NCBI RefSeq assembly: GCF_026094475.1 | Contig: NZ_JAPELL010000002.1 | Span: 186,001-250,000, forward strand | Direction of reading: 5' to 3' | From: Homoserinimonas sedimenticola | Lineage (GTDB): Bacteria; Actinomycetota; Actinomycetes; Actinomycetales; Microbacteriaceae | DNA: 64,000 nt | Shown: one piece after another, positions 17,109 through 26,134 of the stretch | How positions within the stretch are numbered: the stretch's first letter is position 1 | How the letters are laid out: the number at the start of each line of letters is the position of its first letter | Notes under the pieces: model-generated | What the model was told of the DNA's origin: nothing | Database searches by the model: none | What the model saw: the letters and a program-made list of their open reading frames with translations, nothing else | Made by a program: the position numbers and the translations under genes

Positions 17109-19994
17109 TTGACTTCCGCATCTGCACAGACGCCCGCGACGAAGCGACGGAGCACACTCGTCATCACGGCGGTGATCATTGCCGCGGTCGTGCTCCTCTT
17201 CTTCATCTTCGCGGGTCTCTACACCGATTGGCTGTGGTTCGAGCAGCTCGGCTTCGAGTCCGTGCTGACGACCCAGTGGCTCGCAAGCGCCGCCCTGTTC
17301 GCGATCGGCTTCCTGGCGATGGCGATCCCCGTCTGGCTCAGCATCGAGATCGCCTTCCGTCGCCGGCCCGTCTACGCGAAACTCAACGCCCAGCTCGACC
17401 GCTACCAGCAGGTCGTCGAGCCGCTGCGCCGCCTCGCGACCTTCGGCATCCCCATCGTCTTCGGCTTCTTCGCGGGTATCGCTGCCGCGACCCGCTGGGA
17501 GATGGCGCTGCTGTGGCTCAATCGCACGCCGACGGGCGAGACCGACCCGCAGTTCGGGCTCGACATCTCCTTCTACCTCTTCGAGCTGCCCTTCTACTCG
17601 GGCATCGTCGCCTTCGGCTCGGCCGTCGTGATCGTCTCGGCGCTCGCGGCGAGCTACCTCTACGGCGCCATCCGCGTCAACGGTCGGGAGGTGCGCATCT
17701 CGAAGACGGCGCGCATCCAGCTCGCCATCACGGGTGCCGTCTACCTCATCCTGCAGGCGGTCGCCTTCTGGCTCGACCAGTACGCCACCCTCTCCGAGAC
17801 GAGTAGCGGCCTGCTCTACGGTGCCTCCTACACCGACGTCAACGCCGTGATCCCCGGCAAGGCGATCCTCGCCCTCGCGGCCGCCGTCGTCGCGGTGCTC
17901 TTCCTCATCACGGCGGTCATCGGCCGGTGGCGTCTACCCATCGTCGGCACGGCCCTCCTCGTCATCACCGCGATCATCGCCGGCTCGGTCGTGCCCTGGG
18001 TCATCCAGCGCTTCCAGGTGGAGCCGAGCGTGCGCTCGCTCGAGGCCCCCTACCTGGAGCGGAACATCGAGGCGACCCGCGCGGCCTATGGTGTGAGCGA
18101 TGTCGTCGAGACGCCGTACGCGGCCACGACGGACGCCGAGCCCGGGCAGCTCCGCGGCGACGCAGAGACGACCGCGAGCATCCGCATCCTCGACCCCGCT
18201 CTCGTGTCCGACTCGTTCCGCCAGCTCGAGCAGATCCGCCAGTACTACTCCTTCGCCGACCACCTCGACGTCGACCGTTACGAGATCGACGGCACGCTGC
18301 AGGACACCGTCATCGCGGTGCGCGAGGTTGACGCCGCCAACACGGGTGCTGGCAACAGCCGCTACAACGAGACCTTCGTCTACACGCACGGTTTCGGTGT
18401 CGTCGCGGCGGCGGGCAATGAGCGCACGGCCGATGGCATGCCCCAGTTCATCCAGTCGGGCATCCCGAGCACTGGAGTGCTGGGCGAGTACGAGCCACGC
18501 ATCTACTTCGGCGAGAACTCGCCCGCCTACTCGATCGTCGGCGCCCCCGAGGGTGCCCCCGAGATCGAACTCGACTACCCGGCGGGTGGGGAGGACAGCG
18601 ACCGCAACGCCACCACCACCTATGAGGGTGACGGCGGACCCAAGCTCGACAACATCTTCAAGCAGCTCGTCTACGCCATCAAGTTCCAGTCGGAGCAGAT
18701 CGTGCTCTCGGATGCCGTGAACTCGGAGTCGCAGATCCTCTACGACCGCGACCCGCGGGAGCGCGTGCGCAAGGTCGCGCCCTACCTGACCCTCGACAGC
18801 GACCCCTACCCGGCCGTCGTCGACGGCAAGGTCCTGTGGATCGTGGACGGCTACACGACGAGCGCGGAGTACCCGTACTCCGACGTGCAGGCGCTCAGCA
18901 ACGCGATCGTCGACACCTACACGGAGGAGCCGCTCGTCGCGCTCGACGAGATCAACTACATCCGCAACTCCGTCAAGGCCACCGTCGACGCGTACTCGGG
19001 TGAGGTCACCCTCTACGCGTGGGACGACGAGGACCCCGTGCTCGCGACGTGGCAGAAGATCTTCCCCGCCACGGTCGTGCCCGCGAGCGAGATGAGCGAG
19101 CAGCTGCTCGCCCACGTGCGCTACCCGGCCGACCTGTTCAAGGTGCAGCGCGCGATCCTCGGCACCTACCACGTGACCGACACCAACTCGTTCTACTCGG
19201 GCGACGACGCGTGGGTCACGCCGCCGGAGCCGACTGCGACGGCCGCGACCGCGCAGGCGCAGCCTCCGTACTACCTGTCGATGCAGCTTCCCGGCATGGA
19301 GGAGCCCGCGTTCAGCCTCTACAGCACCTACATCCCGAGGTCGTCGGGGGGTGAGGTTGCCCGCAACGTGCTCACGGGATATCTCGCGGTCAACTCCGAT
19401 GCGGGGGAGAACTACGGAGAGTTCACCCTGCTGACCCTGCCCAAGCAGGACACGGTGCCCGGTCCCGGCCAGGTGCAGAACAACTTCAACTCCGACCCGG
19501 TCGTCTCGCGCGATCTCAACATCCTCGACCAGGGCTCGACGACGGTCGAACGAGGCAACCTCCTGACGCTGCCCGTCGGCGGCGGCCTGCTCTATGTGCA
19601 GCCCGTCTACGTGCGCTCGACGGGTGAGACGAGCTACCCGGTGCTGCAGAAGGTGCTCGTGTCGTTCGGCGAGGAGATCGCCTTTGAGGACAGCCTGGAT
19701 GCTGCGCTCGACTCGATCTTCGGCGGCGACTCCGGTGCCGACGCCGGCGACGAGGGCGTGCCCACGACCCCGATCGACCCGAGCGAGCCGCTCGTGCCGA
19801 CCGACCCCGAGGAGCCGACCGACCCGGGCACGCCCGGCCTGTCGGACTTCGAGACGGCCCTCGCGGACGCCCAGAACGCACTCGAGGAGCGCGAGGCGGC
19901 CTATGCCGCCGGCGACCGCGTCGCCGCCGCCGAGGCGGACGAGCGACTGCAGGATGCGCTCGAGCGCCTCTTCGCGGCATCCGAATCGGAGTAG
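17109..19994 (+). CDS. UPF0182 family large membrane protein
   Basis: Protein of 961 residues with a TTG start preceded by AGGAG (17098-17102). The N-terminal third contains about seven transmembrane helices (about 18-36, 55-75, 110-128, 165-190, 210-228, 255-275, 282-302). The rest is a large extracytoplasmic domain ending in an acidic Pro/Thr-rich linker and a charged helical tail of about 50 residues. M. tuberculosis Rv3193c is the homologue. The molecular role is unknown; the link to the PDZ protease is by conserved gene order only. Confidence 0.92.
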   Translation: MTSASAQTPATKRRSTLVITAVIIAAVVLLFFIFAGLYTDWLWFEQLGFESVLTTQWLASAALFAIGFLAMAIPVWLSIEIAFRRRPVYAKLNAQLDRYQQVVEPLRRLATFGIPIVFGFFAGIAAATRWEMALLWLNRTPTGETDPQFGLDISFYLFELPFYSGIVAFGSAVVIVSALAASYLYGAIRVNGREVRISKTARIQLAITGAVYLILQAVAFWLDQYATLSETSSGLLYGASYTDVNAVIPGKAILALAAAVVAVLFLITAVIGRWRLPIVGTALLVITAIIAGSVVPWVIQRFQVEPSVRSLEAPYLERNIEATRAAYGVSDVVETPYAATTDAEPGQLRGDAETTASIRILDPALVSDSFRQLEQIRQYYSFADHLDVDRYEIDGTLQDTVIAVREVDAANTGAGNSRYNETFVYTHGFGVVAAAGNERTADGMPQFIQSGIPSTGVLGEYEPRIYFGENSPAYSIVGAPEGAPEIELDYPAGGEDSDRNATTTYEGDGGPKLDNIFKQLVYAIKFQSEQIVLSDAVNSESQILYDRDPRERVRKVAPYLTLDSDPYPAVVDGKVLWIVDGYTTSAEYPYSDVQALSNAIVDTYTEEPLVALDEINYIRNSVKATVDAYSGEVTLYAWDDEDPVLATWQKIFPATVVPASEMSEQLLAHVRYPADLFKVQRAILGTYHVTDTNSFYSGDDAWVTPPEPTATAATAQAQPPYYLSMQLPGMEEPAFSLYSTYIPRSSGGEVARNVLTGYLAVNSDAGENYGEFTLLTLPKQDTVPGPGQVQNNFNSDPVVSRDLNILDQGSTTVERGNLLTLPVGGGLLYVQPVYVRSTGETSYPVLQKVLVSFGEEIAFEDSLDAALDSIFGGDSGADAGDEGVPTTPIDPSEPLVPTDPEEPTDPGTPGLSDFETALADAQNALEEREAAYAAGDRVAAAEADERLQDALERLFAASESE

Positions 19995-20115
19995 TAGTAG
20001 CGCAAGACGGGCGGGCCCGGTGACCACGGTCGCCGGGCCCGCCGGCGTCTGCAGGGGTGCGGTTGCGGCCCGATTTTACGGCTGCCCGAGGCCGTGCTAA
20101 GGTGGATCCTTGTGA

Positions 20116-20189
20116 CGCGGGGTGGAGCAGTTCGGTAGCTCGCTGGGCTCATAACCCAGAGGTCGTAGGTTCAAATCCTGCCCCCGCAA
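20116..20189 (+). tRNA. Initiator tRNA-fMet (CAT)
   Basis: A full cloverleaf can be folded. The acceptor stem is CGCGGGG with CCCCGCA, including the unpaired C1:A72 that marks initiators. D-arm GAGC/GCTC, anticodon stem CTGGG/CCCAG with three consecutive G:C pairs (second initiator hallmark), loop CTCATAA with anticodon CAT at 20150-20152, and T-arm GTAGG-TTCAAAT-CCTGC. CCA is not encoded. The 3' base is part of the left direct repeat of the genomic island. Confidence 0.96.
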
Positions 20190-20240
20190 CAGAGGCTCAT
20201 TCCGGAAATGATCGAAGGATTATCCGGATATTGAGCAAAG

Positions 20241-20280
20241 AAGGACCGGGATGGTGGAAAAATCATCCCGGTCCTTTTTC
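20241..20280 (+). terminator. Rho-independent terminator after tRNA-fMet (island side)
   Basis: Perfect 13-bp stem AAGGACCGGGATG / CATCCCGGTCCTT with a 10-nt loop, followed by TTTC. It lies 50 bp after the tRNA, inside the proposed island, and would end the tRNA transcript now. Confidence 0.85.
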
Positions 20281-20343
20281 TTTGCCTTGTCAGAGCTTCG
20301 CTGACCAGACGGTGCCTAGCGTTTGGGTCGTTAAATGGTGAAC

Positions 20344-20363
20344 GGCCTGCTTGTGGGCAGGCC
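20344..20363 (-). terminator. Hairpin downstream of the DDE transposase
   Basis: GGCCTGC / GCAGGCC stem with a 6-nt loop, 39 bp past the transposase stop. There is no clear U-run, so the assignment as a terminator is tentative. Confidence 0.4.
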
Positions 20364-20401
20364 GGATCGTCTGGTCTTGCGGAAGAGAAATCTGGGGCCG
20401 G

Positions 20402-22273
20402 TTAGCCGAGTGGCTCTGAAGCGGCTGTCGGCCTTGTTTTCGCGAGCGGTGTGCCACGCTCGTCTCGTCTCCGCCTGGCTCTAGTAGGGGACGCTGCTCG
20501 TTGGATTCGCTCCGCTTCGGAGTGGAAGAACGTGGCGATGCGTCGCATGTTGGAGGCGACTACGGCGACCGCCAGCGCGAAGTAGGTTGCTGCGTAGCCA
20601 CGACCGCTGCGCTTCCTGACATTCTCTATGTCACCGTGCTCGGGGGTCTTAAGAATGTTGTTCGAACTCTCCACGAGATTGCGCATCGCAAACCATGCGG
20701 TCCATTTTTCGCTCTTATACCGCAGGTGCTGCGCGAACTTCAGTGGTTGCGACTTCCCTCGGGTGTTCTTGGACTGATCTGTCTTCGGCTTCCGTGCGGA
20801 GGCGGTGCCAGCTGCGATCGATTCAGTCTCTGGGAGGACGGGAGGGATAGTGATACTCGTCACCTGCGGAGGGTTTTTGGGGCGCACCATCATCTGGCTG
20901 ATCGGCGGATAGGAGAAGCGTTGGTAGCCGTCCGCGTCTCTTCTTCCTTTGGGGATCATTCGGTAGGGCTCACGAAACGCGAGGCGTTGCTTCAGTGTGG
21001 GTTCGCCCGCGGAGATGTCTGCGATGGTTTTCTTGGCGTCGGCCACTTGCTCGCTGGTGGGGCCATTTCTCCCGCTCGGGTGGTCGAACTGGTAGATGAC
21101 GGACTTCGCCTTCTCCATGGCTTCGTCTGCTTTGGCGCTCTCGCTGCTTGCGCTGATGAGTTGCTCCGGCATCCAGCCGACGTACCAGTTCCCGTCGACC
21201 AGGATCAGGTCGGCGTAGTGGCTTTGGACTCCGAGGTCGTTTGCCTGGTAGTCGAAGACGGCATCGACTCCGAGCTTCGCCAGCGGCACATGAAAGTTTT
21301 CAATCTTCTCGTAGTTGTACGCGCGGTCGACCGCGAGTACGAAGCGGTCAAAGCCGAGGTTCTTGTGGCGCGCTGACATCGCTGCTGCGTAACCCACAAG
21401 CTTTCCGGGGGCGTGGCACCCGATCTCGGTAACCAGCGATGGGAAGGCCGCGTTCTCTCCGGGGCTGTTCCAGATCATCGCTGAGGTTTCGAGTTCGTAC
21501 GCTGCCACGTCTGTGGCGGCGCCTATTCCGCCGTGGCTGCCGTCACGTCTGTAGCGGCCAGCGAGCGGGTTTGGGTTGCTTCTTGACCCTTCTTTGCTTG
21601 CGCTGTTGCGCGGGCCGCGAATGGGCACCATCGTGGCGTCGATGGCGATGTTGCCCTTGTACTTCTCCCGCAAGTCGAGGGGCAGCGCCCGATAGGAAGC
21701 ATGGACGAGCGCATTGCAGAAGTCGTCGAGTCGTTCCTGGTTTCGGTGCTGGAGCGCCATCGCCTCTGGCGCTGCCATCGAACGCAGCAGCATCGCAAAC
21801 TGTTCAGCGTTCAGGATCTTTCGCAGTGGTGTCGGCGTCGGATTCATGAGCGAGATGAGCCGATATGTGGTGTCGGAGATCCTCTTGTACCAGTGATGCG
21901 GGTCGCCCTCCGTGACGCGGACGCCGAGGGTTACGAAGTGTTCGTGCGAGAACCGGTAGGCGAGGGTGCGGGCTAGCTCTTTGTAGCTGACGCCGATGCC
22001 CATTTGTGCGTTGAGGAGGTACAGCACGACAAGCGCACTCAGCGGGATGATCGCCTTCTTCCCAGCATTGCTCTTTCGCCTCTCCGAATCCCACGCGCCC
22101 AGCATGCGGAGGATGCCCGATGTCTCGGCAATCCGAATCGCGGTGTTCAGATGCGCTTTCGGCACAGGGTGCATGGCAGTGCCTGCGTCGTACTCGCGAT
22201 GGCCCACACCAAAGGTGGCCACCATGCGATCTTCGAGGTGGGCGAGTGCATCCGGGTGGCTGATCCGCGTCAT
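20402..22273 (-). CDS. DDE-type transposase, large, unclassified
   Basis: Protein of 623 residues with a recognisable acidic triad: Asp212 in GNIAIDATMVP, Asp316 in FVLAVDRAYN and Glu535 in AMRNLVESSNN, the last in the R-x-x-x-E context typical of IS4/IS5/IS1182-like DDE enzymes. Residues 64-115 resemble a DUF772-like N-terminal helical domain. An Arg-rich tail (about 597-612) may bind DNA. The ATG overlaps the stop of the upstream recombinase-like gene (ATGA), so both are probably co-translated. No short terminal repeats typical of a simple IS border the gene, so it may mobilise the larger element. Confidence 0.75.
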   Translation of the reverse strand: MTRISHPDALAHLEDRMVATFGVGHREYDAGTAMHPVPKAHLNTAIRIAETSGILRMLGAWDSERRKSNAGKKAIIPLSALVVLYLLNAQMGIGVSYKELARTLAYRFSHEHFVTLGVRVTEGDPHHWYKRISDTTYRLISLMNPTPTPLRKILNAEQFAMLLRSMAAPEAMALQHRNQERLDDFCNALVHASYRALPLDLREKYKGNIAIDATMVPIRGPRNSASKEGSRSNPNPLAGRYRRDGSHGGIGAATDVAAYELETSAMIWNSPGENAAFPSLVTEIGCHAPGKLVGYAAAMSARHKNLGFDRFVLAVDRAYNYEKIENFHVPLAKLGVDAVFDYQANDLGVQSHYADLILVDGNWYVGWMPEQLISASSESAKADEAMEKAKSVIYQFDHPSGRNGPTSEQVADAKKTIADISAGEPTLKQRLAFREPYRMIPKGRRDADGYQRFSYPPISQMMVRPKNPPQVTSITIPPVLPETESIAAGTASARKPKTDQSKNTRGKSQPLKFAQHLRYKSEKWTAWFAMRNLVESSNNILKTPEHGDIENVRKRSGRGYAATYFALAVAVVASNMRRIATFFHSEAERIQRAASPTRARRRRDERGTPLAKTRPTAASEPLG

Positions 22274-23307
22274 GCTCGGCCGCCTCCGCGGAGCTGGCTG
22301 CGGACATTCTGCACACTGGGCGTCGTTAGGTATTGGACGTAGTGGTGCAGGTTGTCGAACTGCTTGAATCCGGCCGCTTTGAACACAACTGCGATGTGCA
22401 CTCGCTCGTCAAGGAGCGTCACCAGCCAGCTTGCCCGCAACCGCGATGGCTTGGGTGCCGTTCCGTCGCATCGTTCAGTGAAGTCTGTGACCAGATTCTT
22501 ATTCTTGCTCGTCGTGCGCTCCGGTCCCCATACCGGTTTCCCGGGCTCACTGTCAGCTACGGCCTCCAGGAGCATCTCTTCCCACTCGGCGCGCACCGTC
22601 ACCTCGCGAGGGCTGCGCCCGCGCACGATGATCGTGACCCCGGATTCGCTGGCGGTGACATCCTCAGGGTGAAGGTCGCCGAGTTCTGCGGGCCAAAGCC
22701 CTGCACCTGCGGCGCCTGCGAGGAGGAGTTTCGCCTTCGTGGTCCTCTGCGCTGTGCGTTGACCGCATGCCCAGACGCGAAAGGCCGCGGCTTCCGCCGC
22801 TGTGTACGGGTCCCTGATGCTGCGGCGTTTGATCGGCTTCATCGACTCGGGGTTCTCAGCCGGGGCAACCTCGTCGGCAATCTTCACCAGGGTTGAGCGA
22901 TAGGTCGATTGAGTGCCTGCCTCGAGAGCAAGGGATTCGCAATAGCTCTCGATGACGCGCCGGTTGAAGACCGCACCTGACTCCTGCGGCAGGCCTTGGA
23001 GGTTGACGGCCCACTGCACGAAGGGAGCAGCGGTCTTGAGTGCTCGATCAGCGTCGAGAGTGGTGGTCTCGGTCGCTGCCGCGACAGCGTCTAGCACGAA
23101 CACTCGGATCGCCGCCCAGTCCCGATCCGGGATCCTCGGCGAGTACCGCATTAGCGGACCTACCACCTCCTTTGAGCATCGGCGGATGTGACGTCCGTCG
23201 AGTATCACCGCAGCGGAGGCAATAAGAGAAACGTCAACTATCAGGTTCGGGTCGCTGCTCTCCGTGGCGATCGTGCGGGTGGATGGGACGGTGTTGTGAA
23301 TGCTCAT
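22270..23307 (-). CDS. Tyrosine-recombinase-like protein lacking canonical catalytic Arg and His
   Basis: Protein of 345 residues from the ATG at 23307 (a TTG at 23346 would add 13). An N-terminal helical core-binding region (about 60-150) is followed by a catalytic-like domain. GAGLWPAELGDLHPEDV (about 201-217) aligns with the Arg-I motif G-L-R-x-x-E-x-x-x-L, but Trp205 replaces Arg. SRLRASWLV (288-296) aligns with H-x-x-R, with Ser for His and Arg291 retained. Tyr323 in LHHYVQYL fits the nucleophile. Upstream partner of the transposase in a two-gene operon. It may be an accessory targeting protein and not an active integrase. Confidence 0.6.
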   Translation of the reverse strand: MSIHNTVPSTRTIATESSDPNLIVDVSLIASAAVILDGRHIRRCSKEVVGPLMRYSPRIPDRDWAAIRVFVLDAVAAATETTTLDADRALKTAAPFVQWAVNLQGLPQESGAVFNRRVIESYCESLALEAGTQSTYRSTLVKIADEVAPAENPESMKPIKRRSIRDPYTAAEAAAFRVWACGQRTAQRTTKAKLLLAGAAGAGLWPAELGDLHPEDVTASESGVTIIVRGRSPREVTVRAEWEEMLLEAVADSEPGKPVWGPERTTSKNKNLVTDFTERCDGTAPKPSRLRASWLVTLLDERVHIAVVFKAAGFKQFDNLHHYVQYLTTPSVQNVRSQLRGGGRA

Positions 23308-23446
23308 ACCTGGGTCCTGTGCACCCAGGCCGAACGAGGTGGTCAACTTTCGGGCGGCGATGAGTGGCTATCATCAAACTATTAGAGGAATCTCGCCAAA
23401 CAAGTGCGGATATTGCCCCATGTAAGTAAGAAAGTGGTTCACACAG

Positions 23447-23869
23447 ATGAGTGCAATGGACATTCGCGCGTTCAAGTTCGAACCGCGAGGTGTGGTGCAG
23501 TCAGCGAGGCAGTTCGGAAAGTCTCGGATGCCACTCACCCCAGTCGAGGGGATCTCCCAGGACGACCCGCGGTTCGCTGCAGCGCAGCTTCAGCACCTCG
23601 TCGCTAACACCGTGCGAGAGTCGTTGCTTGCGGAGGGGCACTCGCTCCGGAGCTATGTGCAGCGTCTTGACGGGGTGCCTGGCATGACCTACGAGCGACT
23701 GGTGCGCATCCACCGAGGCGAAACGCTCATGCAGGTTGCCGACTTGCTCGCTTGGGCTGCGCGGCTTAGAGCGGTACGTGCGTTGTTGAGCGATCCGGAT
23801 ACGTGGGCGGAGCATCCAGACTCCGACGAAGCGGCGCGCCCAACTGAGAATCGTGACACCGACAGTTGA
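23447..23869 (+). CDS. Putative HTH protein divergent from the recombinase/transposase operon
   Basis: Protein of 140 residues, function not recognised. The central region (about 63-115, LLAEGHSLRSYVQRLDGVPGM to LMQVADLLAWAARL) has the spacing of a Cro/XRE-like helix-turn-helix with TYERLVRIHRGE as recognition segment. Alternative ATG at 23456. It is divergent from the recombinase operon with 139 bp between starts, the usual position for a regulator of mobility genes. Confidence 0.5.
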   Translation: MSAMDIRAFKFEPRGVVQSARQFGKSRMPLTPVEGISQDDPRFAAAQLQHLVANTVRESLLAEGHSLRSYVQRLDGVPGMTYERLVRIHRGETLMQVADLLAWAARLRAVRALLSDPDTWAEHPDSDEAARPTENRDTDS

Positions 23870-23930
23870 TGCTGCGCTTCAACACAGACACCGATGGTGA
23901 CGGTGTGAACCTCGAGCGCTAAGTACTTGG

Positions 23931-25004
23931 TCACGCACCGCTGGCATCAGCGACTCGGGTGATGGTGCGGATCTCTGTGCAGACTGCCCAGTAGAAATCG
24001 ACAGGGTCGGCGTAGCCTCCGCCGGCATTCATAGTCCAGGCGCCGGAGTGCCCGACACGGCATGATTCGATGTGACGCAATCGACGTGTCGTGTCGTTGA
24101 TGGTGGTTGCCGCGCCTGGTCCGGGGTGGCGTGTGACGGAGGGTTTCCCGAAGTCGAAGACATACTTCGTGCCGCTTTCGGTTTGCACAATCCAGGTGCC
24201 CCGCTCGTCGCCCGTGAGCTCGGTGACAGTGTCGTCAGCGCGGTCGACGATGGTCAGCTTCAACGTGCGAACCTGCAGGATGGCGAGTTCAGCCGGGTCC
24301 TGCCCGCTGAGTCGAACGACTCGGGTGCTGGACATCTCTGAGTCAGCCGTGGGTATCGCGGCATCGCGGACTGCCGCACTGGCGTGGCCTCCCAAAGGGA
24401 TCTTGGGGTGAATGGTCTGAACGGTCTGTCCGGCTTCGGAATCACCCGTGCCGATTGCTTCGTCTTCCGCGATATTCGTTGCCGGGGGTCGGGCGGAGTT
24501 CTCTTTGCCGTTGTCAATCAGGATGCTCAGCTTCTGCGGTTCCGAGGAAGCGACTTCGGCTGGGACCGGTCGCGCATCGACGCACACGCCTCGCATGCCA
24601 GGGGAGGTTCCGGGATTATCCCCTGTCTGAAGGGTCATGACGGCGCGAGTGCGCAGGGTCGTTCGAAGTGCCGGTGGGAGCGCGCCGAGGTTGCTGCGGA
24701 TCCACCGCACTCCATCCTCGGCGAGGGGGACATCTGCGGCCTGTTCGATGCTGGGAGCGTAAATAGACAACGTTTGTTCGTGGTCGTGAAGGTGCGTGTT
24801 GATACGGTCCAGCTGGACCTCGGCGGCGGCGGCGGTGCTGGTGGGCAGGCGAAGCTCGTCGCTGAGGAGAATCAGCGCACCGACACCGCGTTTCCACATC
24901 GCTGTGGAGGCGGCCAAGAGTTCATCGACGTCCACGGTGGTGGCACCGATGAGTCCTATCAGATGCGCAGTTTCCAGATCTGCGCGTGGCGTGCGGACAG
25001 TCAT
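23931..25004 (-). CDS. Orphan island protein with a domain duplicated in the neighbouring gene
   Basis: Protein of 357 residues, no known family recognised. The N-terminal half (about 1-125) is helical (AAAAEVQLDRINTHLHDHEQ), followed by a low-complexity linker. The C-terminal part (about 265-350) reads GTWIVQTESGTKYVFDF, then RHPG, then ESCRVG and TEIRTI. The same pattern is found in the upstream gene at 25001-25331 (GIYAVTTMSAVYLLDLD, RTPA, VRCRIG, TTPVIEI). The ATG lies on the stop codon of that gene in its corrected frame (ATGA), so the two form an operon. Confidence 0.55.
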   Translation of the reverse strand: MTVRTPRADLETAHLIGLIGATTVDVDELLAASTAMWKRGVGALILLSDELRLPTSTAAAAEVQLDRINTHLHDHEQTLSIYAPSIEQAADVPLAEDGVRWIRSNLGALPPALRTTLRTRAVMTLQTGDNPGTSPGMRGVCVDARPVPAEVASSEPQKLSILIDNGKENSARPPATNIAEDEAIGTGDSEAGQTVQTIHPKIPLGGHASAAVRDAAIPTADSEMSSTRVVRLSGQDPAELAILQVRTLKLTIVDRADDTVTELTGDERGTWIVQTESGTKYVFDFGKPSVTRHPGPGAATTINDTTRRLRHIESCRVGHSGAWTMNAGGGYADPVDFYWAVCTEIRTITRVADASGA

Positions 25005-25331
25005 GATCGCTCCTTCGGTTTGGGGTCAGTATGGGGGAGTGCCCGTGCGGTGGCGTCCAGCTTCTGGATCTCGATGACGGGGGTAGTGCTGCGTTGGGTG
25101 AAAATGACGGCGGGGTCGCAGATTGATGTTCAGATGCATCGGTTCACCGATTCGGCAGCGAACTATTGCCAGCAGCTTTACCGGTTCCTCGTCACCTCGC
25201 AGGCGCCGCCACGGCACGTCGGCATCGGCTGGAGTCCGAATGAGCAGCATCCGGTCGAGATCGAGGAGGTAGACGGCGGACATGGTTGTCACCGCGTAGA
25301 TGCCGGCGGCTTCACCATTGAGCGAGTCCAT
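25001..25331 (-). pseudogene. Small orphan gene with probable frameshift; same domain as downstream gene
   Basis: The frame read from 25331 gives GIYAVTTMSAVYLLDLDRML, RTPADAD, LRGDEEP, AIVRCRIGEPMHLNINL and would stop at 25026 after an atypical His/Arg/Pro-rich tail. After a one-base shift in the G-run at 25112-25115, it continues DPAVIFTQRSTTPVIEIQKL and stops at 25001-25003, overlapping the next ATG by 4 bp. The shifted tail fits the domain copy in the neighbour. This is either a sequencing error, a real frameshift mutation, or programmed frameshifting. Confidence 0.6.
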
Positions 25332-25471
25332 GGCGTTGATCCTGACGCTGGTGATGCCGCCGTATCAACTACGAGAATTTTGTAGTTCAGCCGAACCGCC
25401 GCGCGGAACTGCCTCTTCCAGCGGACGGCCGGATCTGACTGAACAGATACAGCCCGTCTCGAGGCCGGCGA

Positions 25472-26029
25472 TCATCGAAGGCCCGAGATTTCCGAAGCGC
25501 CTGGGAATCCGTCAGAGAGCGGGAACCCCAGTGTGACGCGCTCCAGATCGGACATGGATGCGTGCCAGAGCCCGGGGTCCTCTATTCCCCTCTCGTACTG
25601 AAGCAGTGCCGTCGCATGGAGATGCTCTGACCGTCGGTCCGACCTCCGCAGCATGCCCTCCAAGGAGGGGAGAGCCATTTTGGCATGTTCCAGATCGGCT
25701 GGGCGCATAGCCAAGTATCCGTTGAGTATGGCGCCGAGCCGTCGCTCGTTCAGCCCGTACATCTTCGCGAAACTTCTCTGATCTGTCGCCAGGCTTCTCT
25801 CATCTGTCTTGTTTGCGTGAAGGATGAGTCTGATATCGAGGGCGACTTCATGTTGCCTCGCAGCTGCGCGTGCGCGGGTGGCCAGAATCGAAAACGACCT
25901 ACGGACGCTCTCGGGTACTGCCACGTCTTCGCTGAGGAGAGGCACAGCGGCAAAGACGAGGTAGCGAGACTTGCCGAACGCCTCGGGCGCGTTGCAATAC
26001 ATCCGTGGCTTCCCAGGGGCAAATTTCAT
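25472..26029 (-). CDS. Orphan protein, possibly HTH-containing
   Basis: Protein of 185 residues from the ATG at 26029; upstream ATG at 26110 and downstream ATG at 26002 are also possible, none with a strong ribosome site. Residues about 97-140 (RSFAKMYGLNERRLGAILNGYLAMRP) resemble a Cro-like helix-turn-helix. No family recognised. It is divergent from the Phd/YefM-like gene with about 105 bp between starts, so it may regulate that unit. Confidence 0.45.
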   Translation of the reverse strand: MKFAPGKPRMYCNAPEAFGKSRYLVFAAVPLLSEDVAVPESVRRSFSILATRARAAARQHEVALDIRLILHANKTDERSLATDQRSFAKMYGLNERRLGAILNGYLAMRPADLEHAKMALPSLEGMLRRSDRRSEHLHATALLQYERGIEDPGLWHASMSDLERVTLGFPLSDGFPGASEISGLR

Positions 26030-26134
26030 GGCGGGATAGTACGCCCTCGCCTCAGCACCCGCAGCTACAAAGAACGTGTAGTTGCGATTCGGGACACGGC
26101 GCATCCACACTGCCGGAAAGGAAGGGTGCAGCCT

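Noticed and set aside
17934-20027. 697-codon open frame antisense to UPF0182
   Set aside because: Composition is Val/Arg/Asp-rich mirror coding typical of high-GC antisense frames, with no domain; the sense frame is a clear family member.
20116-20189. Classical integrase att site formed by the tRNA 3' end
   Set aside because: No copy of the T-arm and acceptor sequence was found at the right edge, only the 6-bp ACAGAG; a tRNA-directed integrase event is therefore not supported.
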